The notes below the pieces were generated by a model, which saw only the letters and a list, made by a program, of their open reading frames with translations, was not told where the DNA came from and made no database searches. Position numbers and translations under genes: made by a program. Source: Chitinophagaceae bacterium (GTDB lineage: Bacteria; Bacteroidota; Bacteroidia; Chitinophagales; Chitinophagaceae). From it: a stretch of DNA of 64,000 nucleotides. The stretch's first letter is position 1; the number at the start of each line of letters is the position of its first letter. The stretch spans positions 189,226 to 253,225 of the forward strand of contig JALHNJ010000004.1 in assembly GCA_022843585.1 (NCBI GenBank). The letters run 5' to 3'. This document shows positions 9,002-17,804 of the stretch, in pieces.

Positions 9002-9898
9002 TTAACGCATAAATAGCTGAACATATAGCCAAACAAATGGAACTGCTAAAAGCAATGAATCAAACCGGTCTAAAAAACCACCGTGACCGGGCATTAAGGA
9101 GCCGCTGTCTTTTACACCTGCTAATCGTTTCAGTTTTGATTCGAGTAAATCTCCTAGTGTACCGAAGATGGCAGCAATAGCAGCTATTGGAGCAAAAAGA
9201 ATGAAAAAATTAGAATCAAAAGATTTCGTAAAAACAAAAGGAAATAAAAAGCCAACTACAGTAACTGAAAGGATAATCCCACCAATTGTTCCTTCCCATG
9301 TCTTTTTGGGTGAAATTTTTGATAGTGGTGTTTTGCCAATAAATGACCCAACGATATATGCCATAGTATCATTAATCCAGATACTGATAATAATAACCAA
9401 TGATAGATATTTCCCGGCTATTACATACATAGTATCATGTAGATGTATATCTAAAAAAATTGAATACAAATCCATCATCAACCCCCAACTCAATGAAATA
9501 TAAATAAGGCCGAAAATTGAATGCCCGATATTTTTTAATTGAATGTTTTTGGTGAAAAGCAATTCCGTTATCGGTAAAATAAATGCAATGATCAATCCGA
9601 GCCACCAGCCAATTTCATGCAGGCGCATTCCAAAAATCGTATAGGCATCGTTGCTGAACCAGAGCATCAAACACCAGCCGGCTATCATAACTCCATACTT
9701 ATGAAAAGGGGTGATTTCTTTATAGCCGGGGTCAATTAGGGCAACCAATTTCTGGTATTCGATCCAGCAACCAAAATGTATGATGGAAAATAAAATGAAA
9801 AAGCTCCAATGGTTCCATAATAAACCTACTAACATTACTGATGCAAAGATGATTGCAGTTAGTGATCTTGTTTTGAAGGTTTGAATATTGAAAGCCAT
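9002..9898 (-). CDS. cdsA: Phosphatidate cytidylyltransferase
   Basis: Makes CDP-diacylglycerol from phosphatidate and CTP. 298 residues with about eight membrane segments. The CdsA signature is clear near the C-terminus: KTWEGTIGG, GDLLESKLKR, GVKDSG and PGHGGFLDRFDS. Twelve nt separate it from the upstream CPBP gene and 49 from psd, forming a membrane-lipid cluster transcribed leftwards. Confidence 0.95.
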   Translation of the reverse strand: MAFNIQTFKTRSLTAIIFASVMLVGLLWNHWSFFILFSIIHFGCWIEYQKLVALIDPGYKEITPFHKYGVMIAGWCLMLWFSNDAYTIFGMRLHEIGWWLGLIIAFILPITELLFTKNIQLKNIGHSIFGLIYISLSWGLMMDLYSIFLDIHLHDTMYVIAGKYLSLVIIISIWINDTMAYIVGSFIGKTPLSKISPKKTWEGTIGGIILSVTVVGFLFPFVFTKSFDSNFFILFAPIAAIAAIFGTLGDLLESKLKRLAGVKDSGSLMPGHGGFLDRFDSLLLAVPFVWLYVQLFMR

Positions 9899-9910
9899 GA
9901 ATAAAATATT

Positions 9911-10861
9911 TTAAAACGGGTGATCTTTTAGAGGTCCATCATCCTCTGCATATATTTCGCTATACGTAATTGTTGACTTTCTTCTTACCCATTCAAATAA
10001 TAAGACCACCAATACAAAGCTAACAGAACCTGCTAAGGCAAGATTATTGGTTTGTACTACATTTTCATCATTGAGCATTTCAGGATTAAAATAAGTGGCC
10101 ACTATCAACACCGCATCATAAATAAAATGTGCTGCAATGGCTACCCACAAACTTCCGCTGTACCAATATAATGCTCCTAATAATATGCCTAATAAAAAAC
10201 GTGGCAGAAAACCATAGAACTGCATATGCATGGCAGAGAATAAAAACGCTGCTACAATAATTCCGGCCCAATGATTTTTAAAGATTTTAATTAGTAGTCG
10301 CTGCGCAGCTCCACGAAATAATAATTCTTCGCCTACCGCTGCCAAACCCGCAATACAAATAATATTCAGAATCAAATCCTGCACTGTACGTTTGGAGAGT
10401 AATGCTTTCACCGTTCTGGCGGCTTCTTCTTCACCACCTTTCATCCACTCTTCCCAGCTAGCTGGAAAAGAAAAATTCCTGTTTAATTCTCCTAACCAAC
10501 TTACGAGTGGTAATGCAACAATCATTATTGCTATCCCCGCCAAATAATAAAATCCATTAGCAGGTTTTTTAAGGCCTAAATACTTTTTGGAATCGGTGCT
10601 GAAAAGTCTTGCACAAATAAAAGTGGGTACCAAAAACAAACTAACAAACTGTATTACCTGCATACCCCGAATAAAAGTTATCATACCGGGTTTGGAATAA
10701 TCCCACTTGGATGAATCGCCCATCTCTGTTATGTTGATACCTGTAATGGCTGAAAGTATAACGGTACCCAAAAGCCCCAGCAGGAAAAAACTAACTAATG
10801 CAATGCTGATTAATAGAAGAAATTGATTGCCCGCAGATTTTGCTTTTAATAATCCTCGCAT
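9911..10861 (-). CDS. CPBP family intramembrane metalloprotease
   Basis: 316 residues, mostly membrane helices. The CPBP (Abi/CAAX-type) motifs are present: GEELLFRG with Glu178, Glu179 and Arg183, and a later His212 (AMHMQFYGFLPRF). Family members cleave membrane substrates or prenylated peptides; the substrate here is unknown. The last motif is HFIYDA. It is the first gene of the run CPBP-cdsA-psd and diverges from dusB. Confidence 0.87.
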   Translation of the reverse strand: MRGLLKAKSAGNQFLLLISIALVSFFLLGLLGTVILSAITGINITEMGDSSKWDYSKPGMITFIRGMQVIQFVSLFLVPTFICARLFSTDSKKYLGLKKPANGFYYLAGIAIMIVALPLVSWLGELNRNFSFPASWEEWMKGGEEEAARTVKALLSKRTVQDLILNIICIAGLAAVGEELLFRGAAQRLLIKIFKNHWAGIIVAAFLFSAMHMQFYGFLPRFLLGILLGALYWYSGSLWVAIAAHFIYDAVLIVATYFNPEMLNDENVVQTNNLALAGSVSFVLVVLLFEWVRRKSTITYSEIYAEDDGPLKDHPF

Positions 10862-10884
10862 TACTAACTCTGGTTTTTAGATTG

Positions 10885-10892
10885 TAAATTTG
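10885..10892 (+). promoter_or_regulatory. TAnnTTTG promoter box for dusB
   Basis: TAAATTTG, an exact match to the -7 consensus, in the gap between the divergent CPBP gene and dusB. The predicted start near 10896 leaves a leader of about 39 nt to the dusB ATG at 10935. No clear -33 TTTG is seen. Confidence 0.45.
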
Positions 10893-10934
10893 CCGCATGT
10901 ACCCCTCCGCAAAAGCGTTGGTGTACGCTGTAAA

Positions 10935-11975
10935 ATGGTAAAGATAGGTAACATACAACTTCCTGATTTTCCGCTGCTACTGGCACCTATGGAAGACGTA
11001 AGCGATCCGCCGTTCCGGGCTGTGTGTAAGGATAACGGGGCCGACCTTATGTACACGGAATTTATTTCATCCGAAGGACTCATCCGGGATGCGATCAAAA
11101 GCCGGAAAAAACTGGACATTTTCGAATATGAACGTCCTGTTGGCATCCAGATATTTGGTGGCGATGAAGACAGCCTGGCTATGGCAGCAAAAATTGTAGA
11201 AGTTACCAATCCAGATCTATTAGACATCAATTTCGGTTGCCCCGTTAAAAAAGTTGCGTTGAAAGGTGCCGGTGCAGGTGTATTAAAAGATATTGATCTG
11301 ATGGTGCGGCTTACATCGGCTGTTGTAAAAGCCACTTCATTACCTGTTACAGTAAAAACAAGATTGGGTTGGGATGATAAGACAAGAAATATTGAAGAAG
11401 TAGCCGAACGTTTGCAAGATGTAGGCATACAGGCTCTCGCTATACATGGCAGAACAAGAACGCAGATGTATAAAGGCGAAGCTGATTGGACATTGATCGG
11501 TAAAGTGAAAAATAATCCCCGTATTAAAATTCCCATTTTTGGAAATGGCGATATTGACTCTCCTGAAAAAGCGGTGGAATATAAAAATCGCTACGGTGTA
11601 GATGGAATTATGATTGGCCGTGCTGCCATCGGTTATCCCTGGATCTTTAACGAGATAAAACATTTTGTAAAAACAGGTGAGCATTTATCTCCGCCAACAA
11701 TTGAAGACCGTTTATTTGTTTGCCGCAAGCATTTGAACAAATCGATTGAATGGAAAAATCCGGTAGTAGGTATTAATGAAATGCGCCGCCACTATGCTAA
11801 TTACTTAAAAGGATTACCCAACATAAAAGAGTTTCGCAATAAACTGGTAACGCTAACTACCGAAGAAGAAATTAATGCGGTGTTTGACGAAATTGCTAAA
11901 ACATACGGTGGATATGAGTTTGAGAAAACGCCGATCGAATTAGTGAACTACCACGAGAAATGCCCGGTGGAATAA
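10935..11975 (+). CDS. dusB: tRNA-dihydrouridine synthase, DusB type
   Basis: Flavoenzyme reducing uridine to dihydrouridine in tRNA. The start MVKIGNIQLP then LLLAPMEDVSDPPFR is the usual N-terminus; the frame is open further up from a TTG at 10890, but those residues are unlike the family. Catalytic Cys102 is in NFGCPVKK. VKTRLGW, HGRTR and GNGDI line the TIM barrel, and GIMIGRAAIG binds the FMN phosphate. The length of 346 residues fits. An SMR exporter follows after 9 nt. Confidence 0.92.
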   Translation: MVKIGNIQLPDFPLLLAPMEDVSDPPFRAVCKDNGADLMYTEFISSEGLIRDAIKSRKKLDIFEYERPVGIQIFGGDEDSLAMAAKIVEVTNPDLLDINFGCPVKKVALKGAGAGVLKDIDLMVRLTSAVVKATSLPVTVKTRLGWDDKTRNIEEVAERLQDVGIQALAIHGRTRTQMYKGEADWTLIGKVKNNPRIKIPIFGNGDIDSPEKAVEYKNRYGVDGIMIGRAAIGYPWIFNEIKHFVKTGEHLSPPTIEDRLFVCRKHLNKSIEWKNPVVGINEMRRHYANYLKGLPNIKEFRNKLVTLTTEEEINAVFDEIAKTYGGYEFEKTPIELVNYHEKCPVE

Positions 11976-11984
11976 TAATTAACG

Positions 11985-12311
11985 ATGAGCTGGTTTCTAT
12001 TAGTTATAGCTGGATTATTTGAAGTAGGCTTTGCTTCCTGTTTGGGAAAAGCAAAAGAAACTTCGGGTGCAACATCAACCTGGTGGATGGCGGGATTTTT
12101 TGTATGCCTTACCATTAGCATGGCCCTTCTTTATAAAGCCACACAAAATTTACCAATAGGCACTGCCTATGCTGTATGGACAGGTATTGGTGCTGTGGGA
12201 ACTGTGCTAGTAGGAATTTTTGTATTTAAAGAACCTGCAGATTTCTGGAGACTGTTCTTTATCACCACATTGATTGCATCAATTGTGGGGTTGAAAGTTG
12301 TTTCTCATTAA
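11985..12311 (+). CDS. SMR-family exporter, SugE/Gdx type
   Basis: 108 residues with four membrane helices. The essential membrane Glu is in AGLFEVGF. TAYAVWTGIGAVGT and the C-terminal IVGLKVVSH closely match SugE. The Gdx/SugE branch is known to export guanidinium with proton antiport, whereas EmrE-type relatives export quaternary ammonium drugs. The W(T)GIGAVG signature favours Gdx. No guanidine riboswitch is visible; the gene follows dusB by 9 nt and is probably co-transcribed. Confidence 0.88.
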   Translation: MSWFLLVIAGLFEVGFASCLGKAKETSGATSTWWMAGFFVCLTISMALLYKATQNLPIGTAYAVWTGIGAVGTVLVGIFVFKEPADFWRLFFITTLIASIVGLKVVSH

Positions 12312-12322
12312 TTACTATTCTT

Positions 12323-13006
12323 TCATTTTCTTATGGCTGTTCTTATTTCAGTATTTGCCGGTGAAACTCCCGGATCAAAATAATTCGTCAGCACTCCTTC
12401 TTCATTAACGAGATACTTCGAAAAATTCCAGGTGGGAAATTGATTGCACCAGCCATTCTTTGTGCTATCCGTTAACCATTGAAAAACCGGGTTCTGCTCT
12501 GCTGATTGTACGACGACTGATTTTTGTGCCAGCGGAAAGCTTATACCGTAATTCTTTTTACAAAACGCAGCTATATCAGCATCCGTTCCTTTTTCTTGTT
12601 CTTTAAAATCATTAGCCGGAAAAGCAATTACCACCAGTTTACTACTGTTGTCGTTGTATAATCTTTGCAGGTCATCATATTGATTAGTATAGCCGCAATC
12701 GCTGGCGGTATTTACCAGTAACACTTTTTTACCCTTTAATGTTGAAAAAGATAGTTCGCTCCCATCACTAAGTTTAGCTTTCAGATCGTAAAAAGAGGTT
12801 ACAGGAGGCTTTACTTGTGTGTTTTCCATTTTTTTTGATTTACTGCCGGTTAATTTATTAAGCCACATAATAGCAGGATACGCCGCTTTCAATATTTTTT
12901 GCCGATACGTCATGTTTTTTGAATTACGATTAACAATTTCTACATACACAGCAAATGCTGCAAGCAGTACCAGTAGAACAATTATAAACCGTTTTAGTTT
13001 TTTCAT
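12323..13006 (-). CDS. Glutathione peroxidase family protein with N-terminal membrane anchor
   Basis: Thiol peroxidase of the Cys type. From the ATG at 13006 it has 227 residues. A hydrophobic segment (about 7-24) anchors or exports it, and a linker leads to the Gpx domain at about 70. The peroxidatic Cys104 is in NTASDCGYT, and the Trp/Asn of the tetrad are in WNFSKYL (193-199). The usual Gln motif FPxNQF reads FPANDF, so the tetrad Gln is replaced by Asp133. It is probably a periplasmic, thioredoxin-type peroxidase. It converges on the SMR gene. Confidence 0.85.
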   Translation of the reverse strand: MKKLKRFIIVLLVLLAAFAVYVEIVNRNSKNMTYRQKILKAAYPAIMWLNKLTGSKSKKMENTQVKPPVTSFYDLKAKLSDGSELSFSTLKGKKVLLVNTASDCGYTNQYDDLQRLYNDNSSKLVVIAFPANDFKEQEKGTDADIAAFCKKNYGISFPLAQKSVVVQSAEQNPVFQWLTDSTKNGWCNQFPTWNFSKYLVNEEGVLTNYFDPGVSPANTEIRTAIRK

Positions 13007-13137
13007 TGTATCAATACTAAAGTAAAATAATTCTACTTCGACAGTTGTCAAAGCTATTCTTTTATTATTGCAGCAGAAGATTAAATATCTGATTGAGGTG
13101 CTGACTTCTGAATAAAAAGTAACCGCTTAAAAGAAAC

Positions 13138-13599
13138 TTACTTTCGTATAGCCTGTGTTCCCTGGTTGCCGGGAATATTTACAGCATTATTAAACCTAAA
13201 ATTTATGATTTCTGTAATTGTGCCGCAACATTTTGTTTTATACGAGTCGTATGAAAAATTGATGGTGTCCACATCAATATTATTCAGCCGCATATAAGCT
13301 ATATCTGGTTGGGGAAAAAAATGAACGTATAATATACTATCATAACCAGCACCGGGAAAATTGGCAGGCTCATAGTCAAAGAAAACCGTATCTGTTCCAT
13401 TTAAAGAATAGAATTTGATTTCATTTTTATCATAGATCTTGTTCGGACCAAATACCAGGTCTTTGCCATCCGCCCCACTAATTACTCTAAATTGTCCGGA
13501 GTAGTTGCTTGTAACACAATCAAGCCACTTACAGGAATTGCATGAGTTGAATAAAAGGCCAATAAAAATTATACTGGCAAAAAGGAATAAACGTTTCAT
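13138..13599 (-). CDS. Hypothetical lipoprotein
   Basis: 153 residues from the ATG at 13599 (MKRLFLFASIIFIGLLF then NSC, a lipobox). The mature part is a small beta-rich domain with several Cys (NSCNSCKWLDC near the start, KTKCCG later). I do not recognise the family. It sits alone between the peroxidase and the aldehyde dehydrogenase, all on the minus strand. Confidence 0.65.
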   Translation of the reverse strand: MKRLFLFASIIFIGLLFNSCNSCKWLDCVTSNYSGQFRVISGADGKDLVFGPNKIYDKNEIKFYSLNGTDTVFFDYEPANFPGAGYDSILYVHFFPQPDIAYMRLNNIDVDTINFSYDSYKTKCCGTITEIINFRFNNAVNIPGNQGTQAIRK

Positions 13600-13645
13600 G
13601 AAATATGGAGACAATTTAAAATCTATCTATGTTGCTTCTTTCGTT

Positions 13646-15022
13646 CTATTTTATTACCCACTTAAATAATTTCAGCTTCCCTTTAAAAGGAGGATATTTA
13701 ATATTGGGATCGAACCAAGTGGGAGTTTTCATCACCGCTTTTTTATGACTGAAGGTGTCGAAAGAATATTTGCCATGACAAACACCCATACCACTAAAAC
13801 CTCTGCCGCCAAATGGCAGATGATGATTGGTGAAATGCCAGCTTGAATTATTGATACAGGCTCCGCCGGCAGGCACTGCTGTTATCCAGCTATTGGCTTT
13901 TTTGTTGCTGGCTGTATACACATAAAATGATAAGGGGTTAGGATTACGATTAATTATTTCAATCGCTTCTTCCATGGTGGTAAAAGAAAGTATGGGTAAT
14001 ACAGGGCCAAAAATTTCTTCCTGCATTATTTTATTTCCGGGTATTAGATCCGTTATGATGGTAGGCTCTATGTATAAACTCTCCTTATCTGTTTTTCCGC
14101 CGTATAACACTGTGCCTTCTTGCAGATAGGTACTTATCCGGTCAAACTGTTTTGTATTGATGATCTTACAATAGTTATAGCTCTCTGCGGGGTTGGTTGT
14201 AAAAAATTGTTGTATTGCATTTTTTAATGCTTCAATAAGAGCTAATTTTTGTGACTCATGTACCAAAATATAATCCGGCGCAATACACATTTGTCCGGCG
14301 TTAGAATACTTAGCTACGGCAATTCTTCTTGCAGCTACTTTAATGTTTGCATCGCTTTCAACAATACAGGGGCTTTTACCGCCTAATTCCAATGTTACAG
14401 GCACTAAGTTTTCCGCCGCCATTTTATAAATAATTTTGCCAACTGCTGTACTGCCTGTAAAAAACACATGGTCAAAAACAAAATTGTTCATCATTTGCGG
14501 AATTACCCCACTGCCTTCTCCTTCTACATATAAAATATATTCCGGTGAAAAAGTTTCTTCAATAATTTTCTTTATTACTGCTGCCGTGGCCGGTGCAAAT
14601 TCGCTGGGTTTTAATACAACACAATTGCCTGCTGCTATCGCTCCCACCATCGGGTTTATTAGTAGCTGAAAAGGATAGTTCCAGGGACCAATTATTAAAA
14701 CCACACCCAACGGTTCATTAATAATTTTACTGCCTGAAGGCATATTAAGCAGGTTAGTAGAAACAGGTTCGGCTTCCATCCATTGAGCTAGTTTTTTAAT
14801 TGCCAGGTTAAGTTCTGTAACAACAATCCCAATTTCAGTAACCCATGTTTCCTCGGGTGCCTTTTTCAAGTCGGTATATAAAGCACCATACAAATCCTCT
14901 TCATGTTTAAGGATGGCTGCTTTCAATTTTTTTAACTGCTCTAAGCGGAACTTATATGATTGAGTAGCATTACTTTTAAAGTATTGACGCAGATTTTGCA
15001 ACTCACTGGTAATAGATAACAT
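13646..15022 (-). CDS. Aldehyde dehydrogenase family protein
   Basis: 458 residues from the ATG at 15022; the TTG at 15040 is less likely. NAD(P)-dependent oxidation of an aldehyde to the acid. The domain signature is complete: PWNYPF with the oxyanion Asn, KPSE for the cofactor, FTGSTAVG, catalytic Glu in VTLELGGKSP (about 212) and nucleophile Cys in SNAGQMCIAPD (about 246). The short length and the hydrophobic C-terminal tail resemble the ALDH3/fatty aldehyde dehydrogenase group rather than the 490-residue class. The substrate is unknown. Confidence 0.92.
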   Translation of the reverse strand: MLSITSELQNLRQYFKSNATQSYKFRLEQLKKLKAAILKHEEDLYGALYTDLKKAPEETWVTEIGIVVTELNLAIKKLAQWMEAEPVSTNLLNMPSGSKIINEPLGVVLIIGPWNYPFQLLINPMVGAIAAGNCVVLKPSEFAPATAAVIKKIIEETFSPEYILYVEGEGSGVIPQMMNNFVFDHVFFTGSTAVGKIIYKMAAENLVPVTLELGGKSPCIVESDANIKVAARRIAVAKYSNAGQMCIAPDYILVHESQKLALIEALKNAIQQFFTTNPAESYNYCKIINTKQFDRISTYLQEGTVLYGGKTDKESLYIEPTIITDLIPGNKIMQEEIFGPVLPILSFTTMEEAIEIINRNPNPLSFYVYTASNKKANSWITAVPAGGACINNSSWHFTNHHLPFGGRGFSGMGVCHGKYSFDTFSHKKAVMKTPTWFDPNIKYPPFKGKLKLFKWVIK

Positions 15023-15158
15023 CAGGGAAATTTTCTTCAAGTTACTATTAAATCAAGAAACACTATAAGCAAGCCCGATGATGGCTTTTGTGATTTCTTA
15101 TCTTATGTTAACGTTCAGCCGCTCCTTACAGAAGTAGCTTTGTTTAAAATAAGCAACA

Positions 15159-15521
15159 ATGAAAACAACACTGAAATTGGAAGAAGCAGCAATGGCTGCC
15201 GCCGGAATTTATTTTCTTAGTTTATTCAATCTAAACTTGCCTGTCTGGGTTTGGATAATTCTCTTTTTTACTCCTGATATTGGAATGTTGGGGTACCTCA
15301 TCAATAACAAAGTGGGTGCTGTTAGTTACAATATTTTTCATCATAAAGGAATTGCCATTGGAGTAGCCGCAATAGGTTATTATTTACAAAATGATGTGTT
15401 AACAGCTAGCGGTATCCTCCTTTTTGCACATGCCTCATTCGACAGAATAGCTGGCTATGGTTTGAAATATCAAGACGGTTTTAAAAACACACATCTGGGC
15501 AATTTGGAAAAAAAGAAATAA
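15159..15521 (+). CDS. DUF4260 family membrane protein
   Basis: 120 residues with three to four hydrophobic segments. The motifs PDIGMLGYLIN, YNxxHH and the C-terminal FDRIAGYGLKY are typical of DUF4260. Function unknown. It ends directly against the convergent Crp-type gene with no spacing and is the first gene of an accessory cluster of small proteins reaching 18.2 kb. Confidence 0.82.
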   Translation: MKTTLKLEEAAMAAAGIYFLSLFNLNLPVWVWIILFFTPDIGMLGYLINNKVGAVSYNIFHHKGIAIGVAAIGYYLQNDVLTASGILLFAHASFDRIAGYGLKYQDGFKNTHLGNLEKKK

Positions 15522-16124
15522 CTACTTGTTCTTCAAGAGCCTGTTGCGGATACGGCTCATACTTACCGGTGTAATACCGAGGTAGTTGGCGATATAATGC
15601 TGAGGTATCCTTTCCAGGATTTTTGTCTTGTTACTGTTTAACAACTCAGTATAACGTTCCTCCGGGCTTTGTAGTAGCAGACTTACCATTCTTTCTTCCA
15701 ATCCTATTCCGAGATATTCGGCAATAAGCCGACCAAATTTTTGCCACACCATGCTCTTTTCATACAACTCAAGTAACACTTTATAAGGGAAAGAAATATA
15801 TGTGGACTGACTTAATGCTTCAATTGTAATAAGGGAAGGTTTACCGGTAATACAACTGATGTAGGAACTTATAAAATGATTTTCAAAAAAGAAATAGGTG
15901 GTTTTCTCCTCTCCATCTTTTGTATAATACTGGCGAAACATGCCTTCCAGCACAAAGCCAATTTCGTTTGCTTTTTTACCTTCCTGAATAAATAGCCTGT
16001 TCTTTTTGAGTATTCTTTTACTAAGATGTAAGGCTAATAATTCCCAATCTACATCAGACAGAGGTACAAATGAAGCTATATGATTCCGTAAAAGGAGGTA
16101 CTCATCCTGATGCTCTGTGGTCAT
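15522..16124 (-). CDS. Crp/Fnr family transcriptional regulator
   Basis: 200 residues: cyclic-nucleotide-binding-like barrel (about 25-125) and a C-terminal helix-turn-helix (PQHYIANYLGITPVSMSRIRNRL). The barrel lacks the Arg/Ser phosphate-binding cassette of true cAMP receptors and the four-Cys pattern of FNR, as is usual for this large Bacteroidota branch. The effector is unknown. It is divergent from the SnoaL-like gene, with a TTTGTAAACAAA palindrome between them, and is one of two such regulators within 1.8 kb. Confidence 0.88.
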   Translation of the reverse strand: MTTEHQDEYLLLRNHIASFVPLSDVDWELLALHLSKRILKKNRLFIQEGKKANEIGFVLEGMFRQYYTKDGEEKTTYFFFENHFISSYISCITGKPSLITIEALSQSTYISFPYKVLLELYEKSMVWQKFGRLIAEYLGIGLEERMVSLLLQSPEERYTELLNSNKTKILERIPQHYIANYLGITPVSMSRIRNRLLKNK

Positions 16125-16156
16125 GTTAACCGAAAATTAATGGTAGAAGTGAAATG

Positions 16157-16168
16157 TTTGTAAACAAA
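16157..16168. promoter_or_regulatory. Candidate operator between Crp-type and SnoaL-like genes
   Basis: TTTGTAAACAAA is a 5+2+5 palindrome about 30 bp before the minus-strand regulator and about 55 bp before the plus-strand SnoaL-like gene. Its position suits an operator for one of the neighbouring Crp/Fnr-type proteins. No binding data can be inferred. Confidence 0.3.
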
Positions 16169-16221
16169 TTTAAAAAAAGTTTGTTGAATCATTTTTCTTC
16201 TAACCTCTAAAACATAAAACT

Positions 16222-16686
16222 ATGGCACTTTCTTCCAACGACATTCTGGAAATTCAAAACCTGGTGGCTTCCTATTGCATTACCACAGATAATGCAGATG
16301 TAAATGGTTTTATGAATTGTTGGGTAGAACCCGACGCATTCGAAGGATATGATAGCGGCGCATTCGGCCACAGTAAAACCTGGGAGGAATTAAAGAGTTT
16401 TGAAACGCATCATGTAGGCCCGGGAGGTATGGCCAATGGTAAACGTCACCAGTCAACCAATGTACATATTACCCCGGTAAGTGATACAGAAGTATTGGTA
16501 ACAAATGATATGCTAGTACTGGAAGTAGCAGATATTCCACAACTAATTGCTACCGGCAGATATAACAACAGCAAAGTGGTAAAAACAGATAAGGGATGGA
16601 AGTTTAAATACCGCCACCTTCATGTAGATACCGGTTTCTTTAAGTTAGCAGAACAATGGAAGCAGGTTGCAGAAAAAAACAAATAA
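16222..16686 (+). CDS. SnoaL/NTF2-like domain protein
   Basis: 154 residues with the cone-shaped NTF2-like pattern: an N-terminal helix ([19 protein letters not shown]), an aromatic/acidic stretch, and C-terminal strands ending [12 protein letters not shown]. Members include ketosteroid isomerase-like and polyketide cyclase-like enzymes, but the catalytic residues differ and the function cannot be assigned. It lies 33 nt before the second Crp-type regulator and is probably under the same control. Confidence 0.8.
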   Translation: MALSSNDILEIQNLVASYCITTDNADVNGFMNCWVEPDAFEGYDSGAFGHSKTWEELKSFETHHVGPGGMANGKRHQSTNVHITPVSDTEVLVTNDMLVLEVADIPQLIATGRYNNSKVVKTDKGWKFKYRHLHVDTGFFKLAEQWKQVAEKNK

Positions 16687-16719
16687 CTCTTTTAACGGAC
16701 GGTTGTATTTTACAAGAGT

Positions 16720-17289
16720 ATGTATTCTCTTATCGAAAACGACATCAAGAAATTAGTAAATGCTGATGAAGAATCGCTACAGTTTGTATTGTCGCATTTT
16801 AAAGAATTAAAAACAAAGCGAAACCATTTGCTATTAAAAGAAGGTGATGTATGCCGCACTTGTTATTTTATTAATAAAGGCTGTGTCCAGGTATATTATT
16901 TAGATAAGAACGGAGATGAAGCAACCCGGGATTTGTATTTCGAGGGTCAGTGGATTACGAATATTGATAGCTTTAGCAAACAAGAACCTTCCAAAGAGTT
17001 TTACCGAACCATTGAACCTACATCGTTTCTAGCTATAGGCCGGGATAATTTTTTTCAACTGATAGGTAAAGTGCCCCAGTTTATGGAGGCCTATCGCCAG
17101 ATATTAGAAGCTTCTTACTCCCATTCTATCAATCGTATCAATTCCTTTACTGCAATGGATGCTCTTGACAGATTAAAATGGGTTCGAGAAAATCAAGCAC
17201 ATATCCTCACAAGGCTTTCTTCAAAAATTATTGCTTCTTACATCGGTGTTTCGCCCGAAACATTGAGCCGGTTAAAAAACAAACTTTAA
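16720..17289 (+). CDS. Crp/Fnr family transcriptional regulator
   Basis: 189 residues with the same layout as the regulator at 15.5-16.1 kb: an N-terminal double-stranded beta-helix (about 20-125) and a C-terminal recognition helix (SSKIIASYIGVSPETLSRLKNKL). No cysteine cluster or cAMP-binding cassette is evident. An FNR-box-like palindrome follows its stop codon by 4 nt and precedes the SRPBCC and YCII genes, which are candidates for its regulon. Confidence 0.88.
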   Translation: MYSLIENDIKKLVNADEESLQFVLSHFKELKTKRNHLLLKEGDVCRTCYFINKGCVQVYYLDKNGDEATRDLYFEGQWITNIDSFSKQEPSKEFYRTIEPTSFLAIGRDNFFQLIGKVPQFMEAYRQILEASYSHSINRINSFTAMDALDRLKWVRENQAHILTRLSSKIIASYIGVSPETLSRLKNKL

Positions 17290-17293
17290 AATC

Positions 17294-17309
17294 CTTGACA
17301 TTTATCAAG
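17294..17309. promoter_or_regulatory. FNR-box-like palindrome
   Basis: CTTGACATTTATCAAG. The core TTGAC-N4-ATCAA matches the classical FNR box TTGAT-N4-ATCAA at 9 of 10 positions. It lies directly downstream of a Crp/Fnr-type regulator gene and 65 bp before the SRPBCC gene, a fitting place for an operator. Confidence 0.5.
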
Positions 17310-17373
17310 ACTTGCTAACAAGTAATGTTGAATTTTTACAGTGAACAAAAATGATCACTAAAATTTCATCATT

Positions 17374-17778
17374 ATGCTAACAACAATTACCGACCACTTG
17401 GTATTTGAAAATGTGGAACCCGCCGTATTATTCGAAATGTACACTAATGCAGAAAAGCACCAGCAATTTTCCGGTGCTCCGGCCACTATCTCTGCCAAAG
17501 TGGGGGACTCCTTTACTGCCTATGGTGGTTATTGCTTTGGCAAAAATCTACACATTGAAACCAATAAGCTAATTATTCAAAGCTGGAAAGCACAGGGTTG
17601 GAATGAAGCCCTTGACGAATCATTAGTTTCCCTTCGCCTGGTAAAAGAAAAGAATGACACTCATATTTTCCTTACTCATGCTGACATTCCCGCAGATAAA
17701 GCTGATACGATGCTGAAAGGCTGGGAAGAATGGTATTGGAATCCTATGCGAAAATATTTAGCCACGCATAAAAACTAA
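17374..17778 (+). CDS. SRPBCC-domain protein
   Basis: 134 residues with the START/Bet v1-like pattern of the AHSA1 group: an N-terminal strand, FEMYTNAEKHQQFSGAPA, GGYCFGKN, the QSWKAQGWN strand, and a long C-terminal helix (DTMLKGWEEWYWNPMRKYL). Such proteins bind hydrophobic ligands; the ligand is unknown. It forms a short run with the YCII-like gene 26 nt downstream. Confidence 0.83.
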   Translation: MLTTITDHLVFENVEPAVLFEMYTNAEKHQQFSGAPATISAKVGDSFTAYGGYCFGKNLHIETNKLIIQSWKAQGWNEALDESLVSLRLVKEKNDTHIFLTHADIPADKADTMLKGWEEWYWNPMRKYLATHKN

Positions 17779-17804
17779 TTGAACAACCAACTAAAAATTA
17801 AATA

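Noticed and set aside
11340..11684. Minus-strand ORFs over dusB
   Set aside because: Antisense shadows of a well-supported enzyme gene.
11976..11984. Guanidine riboswitch before the SugE/Gdx-type gene
   Set aside because: Only 9 nt separate it from dusB, with no room for a riboswitch.
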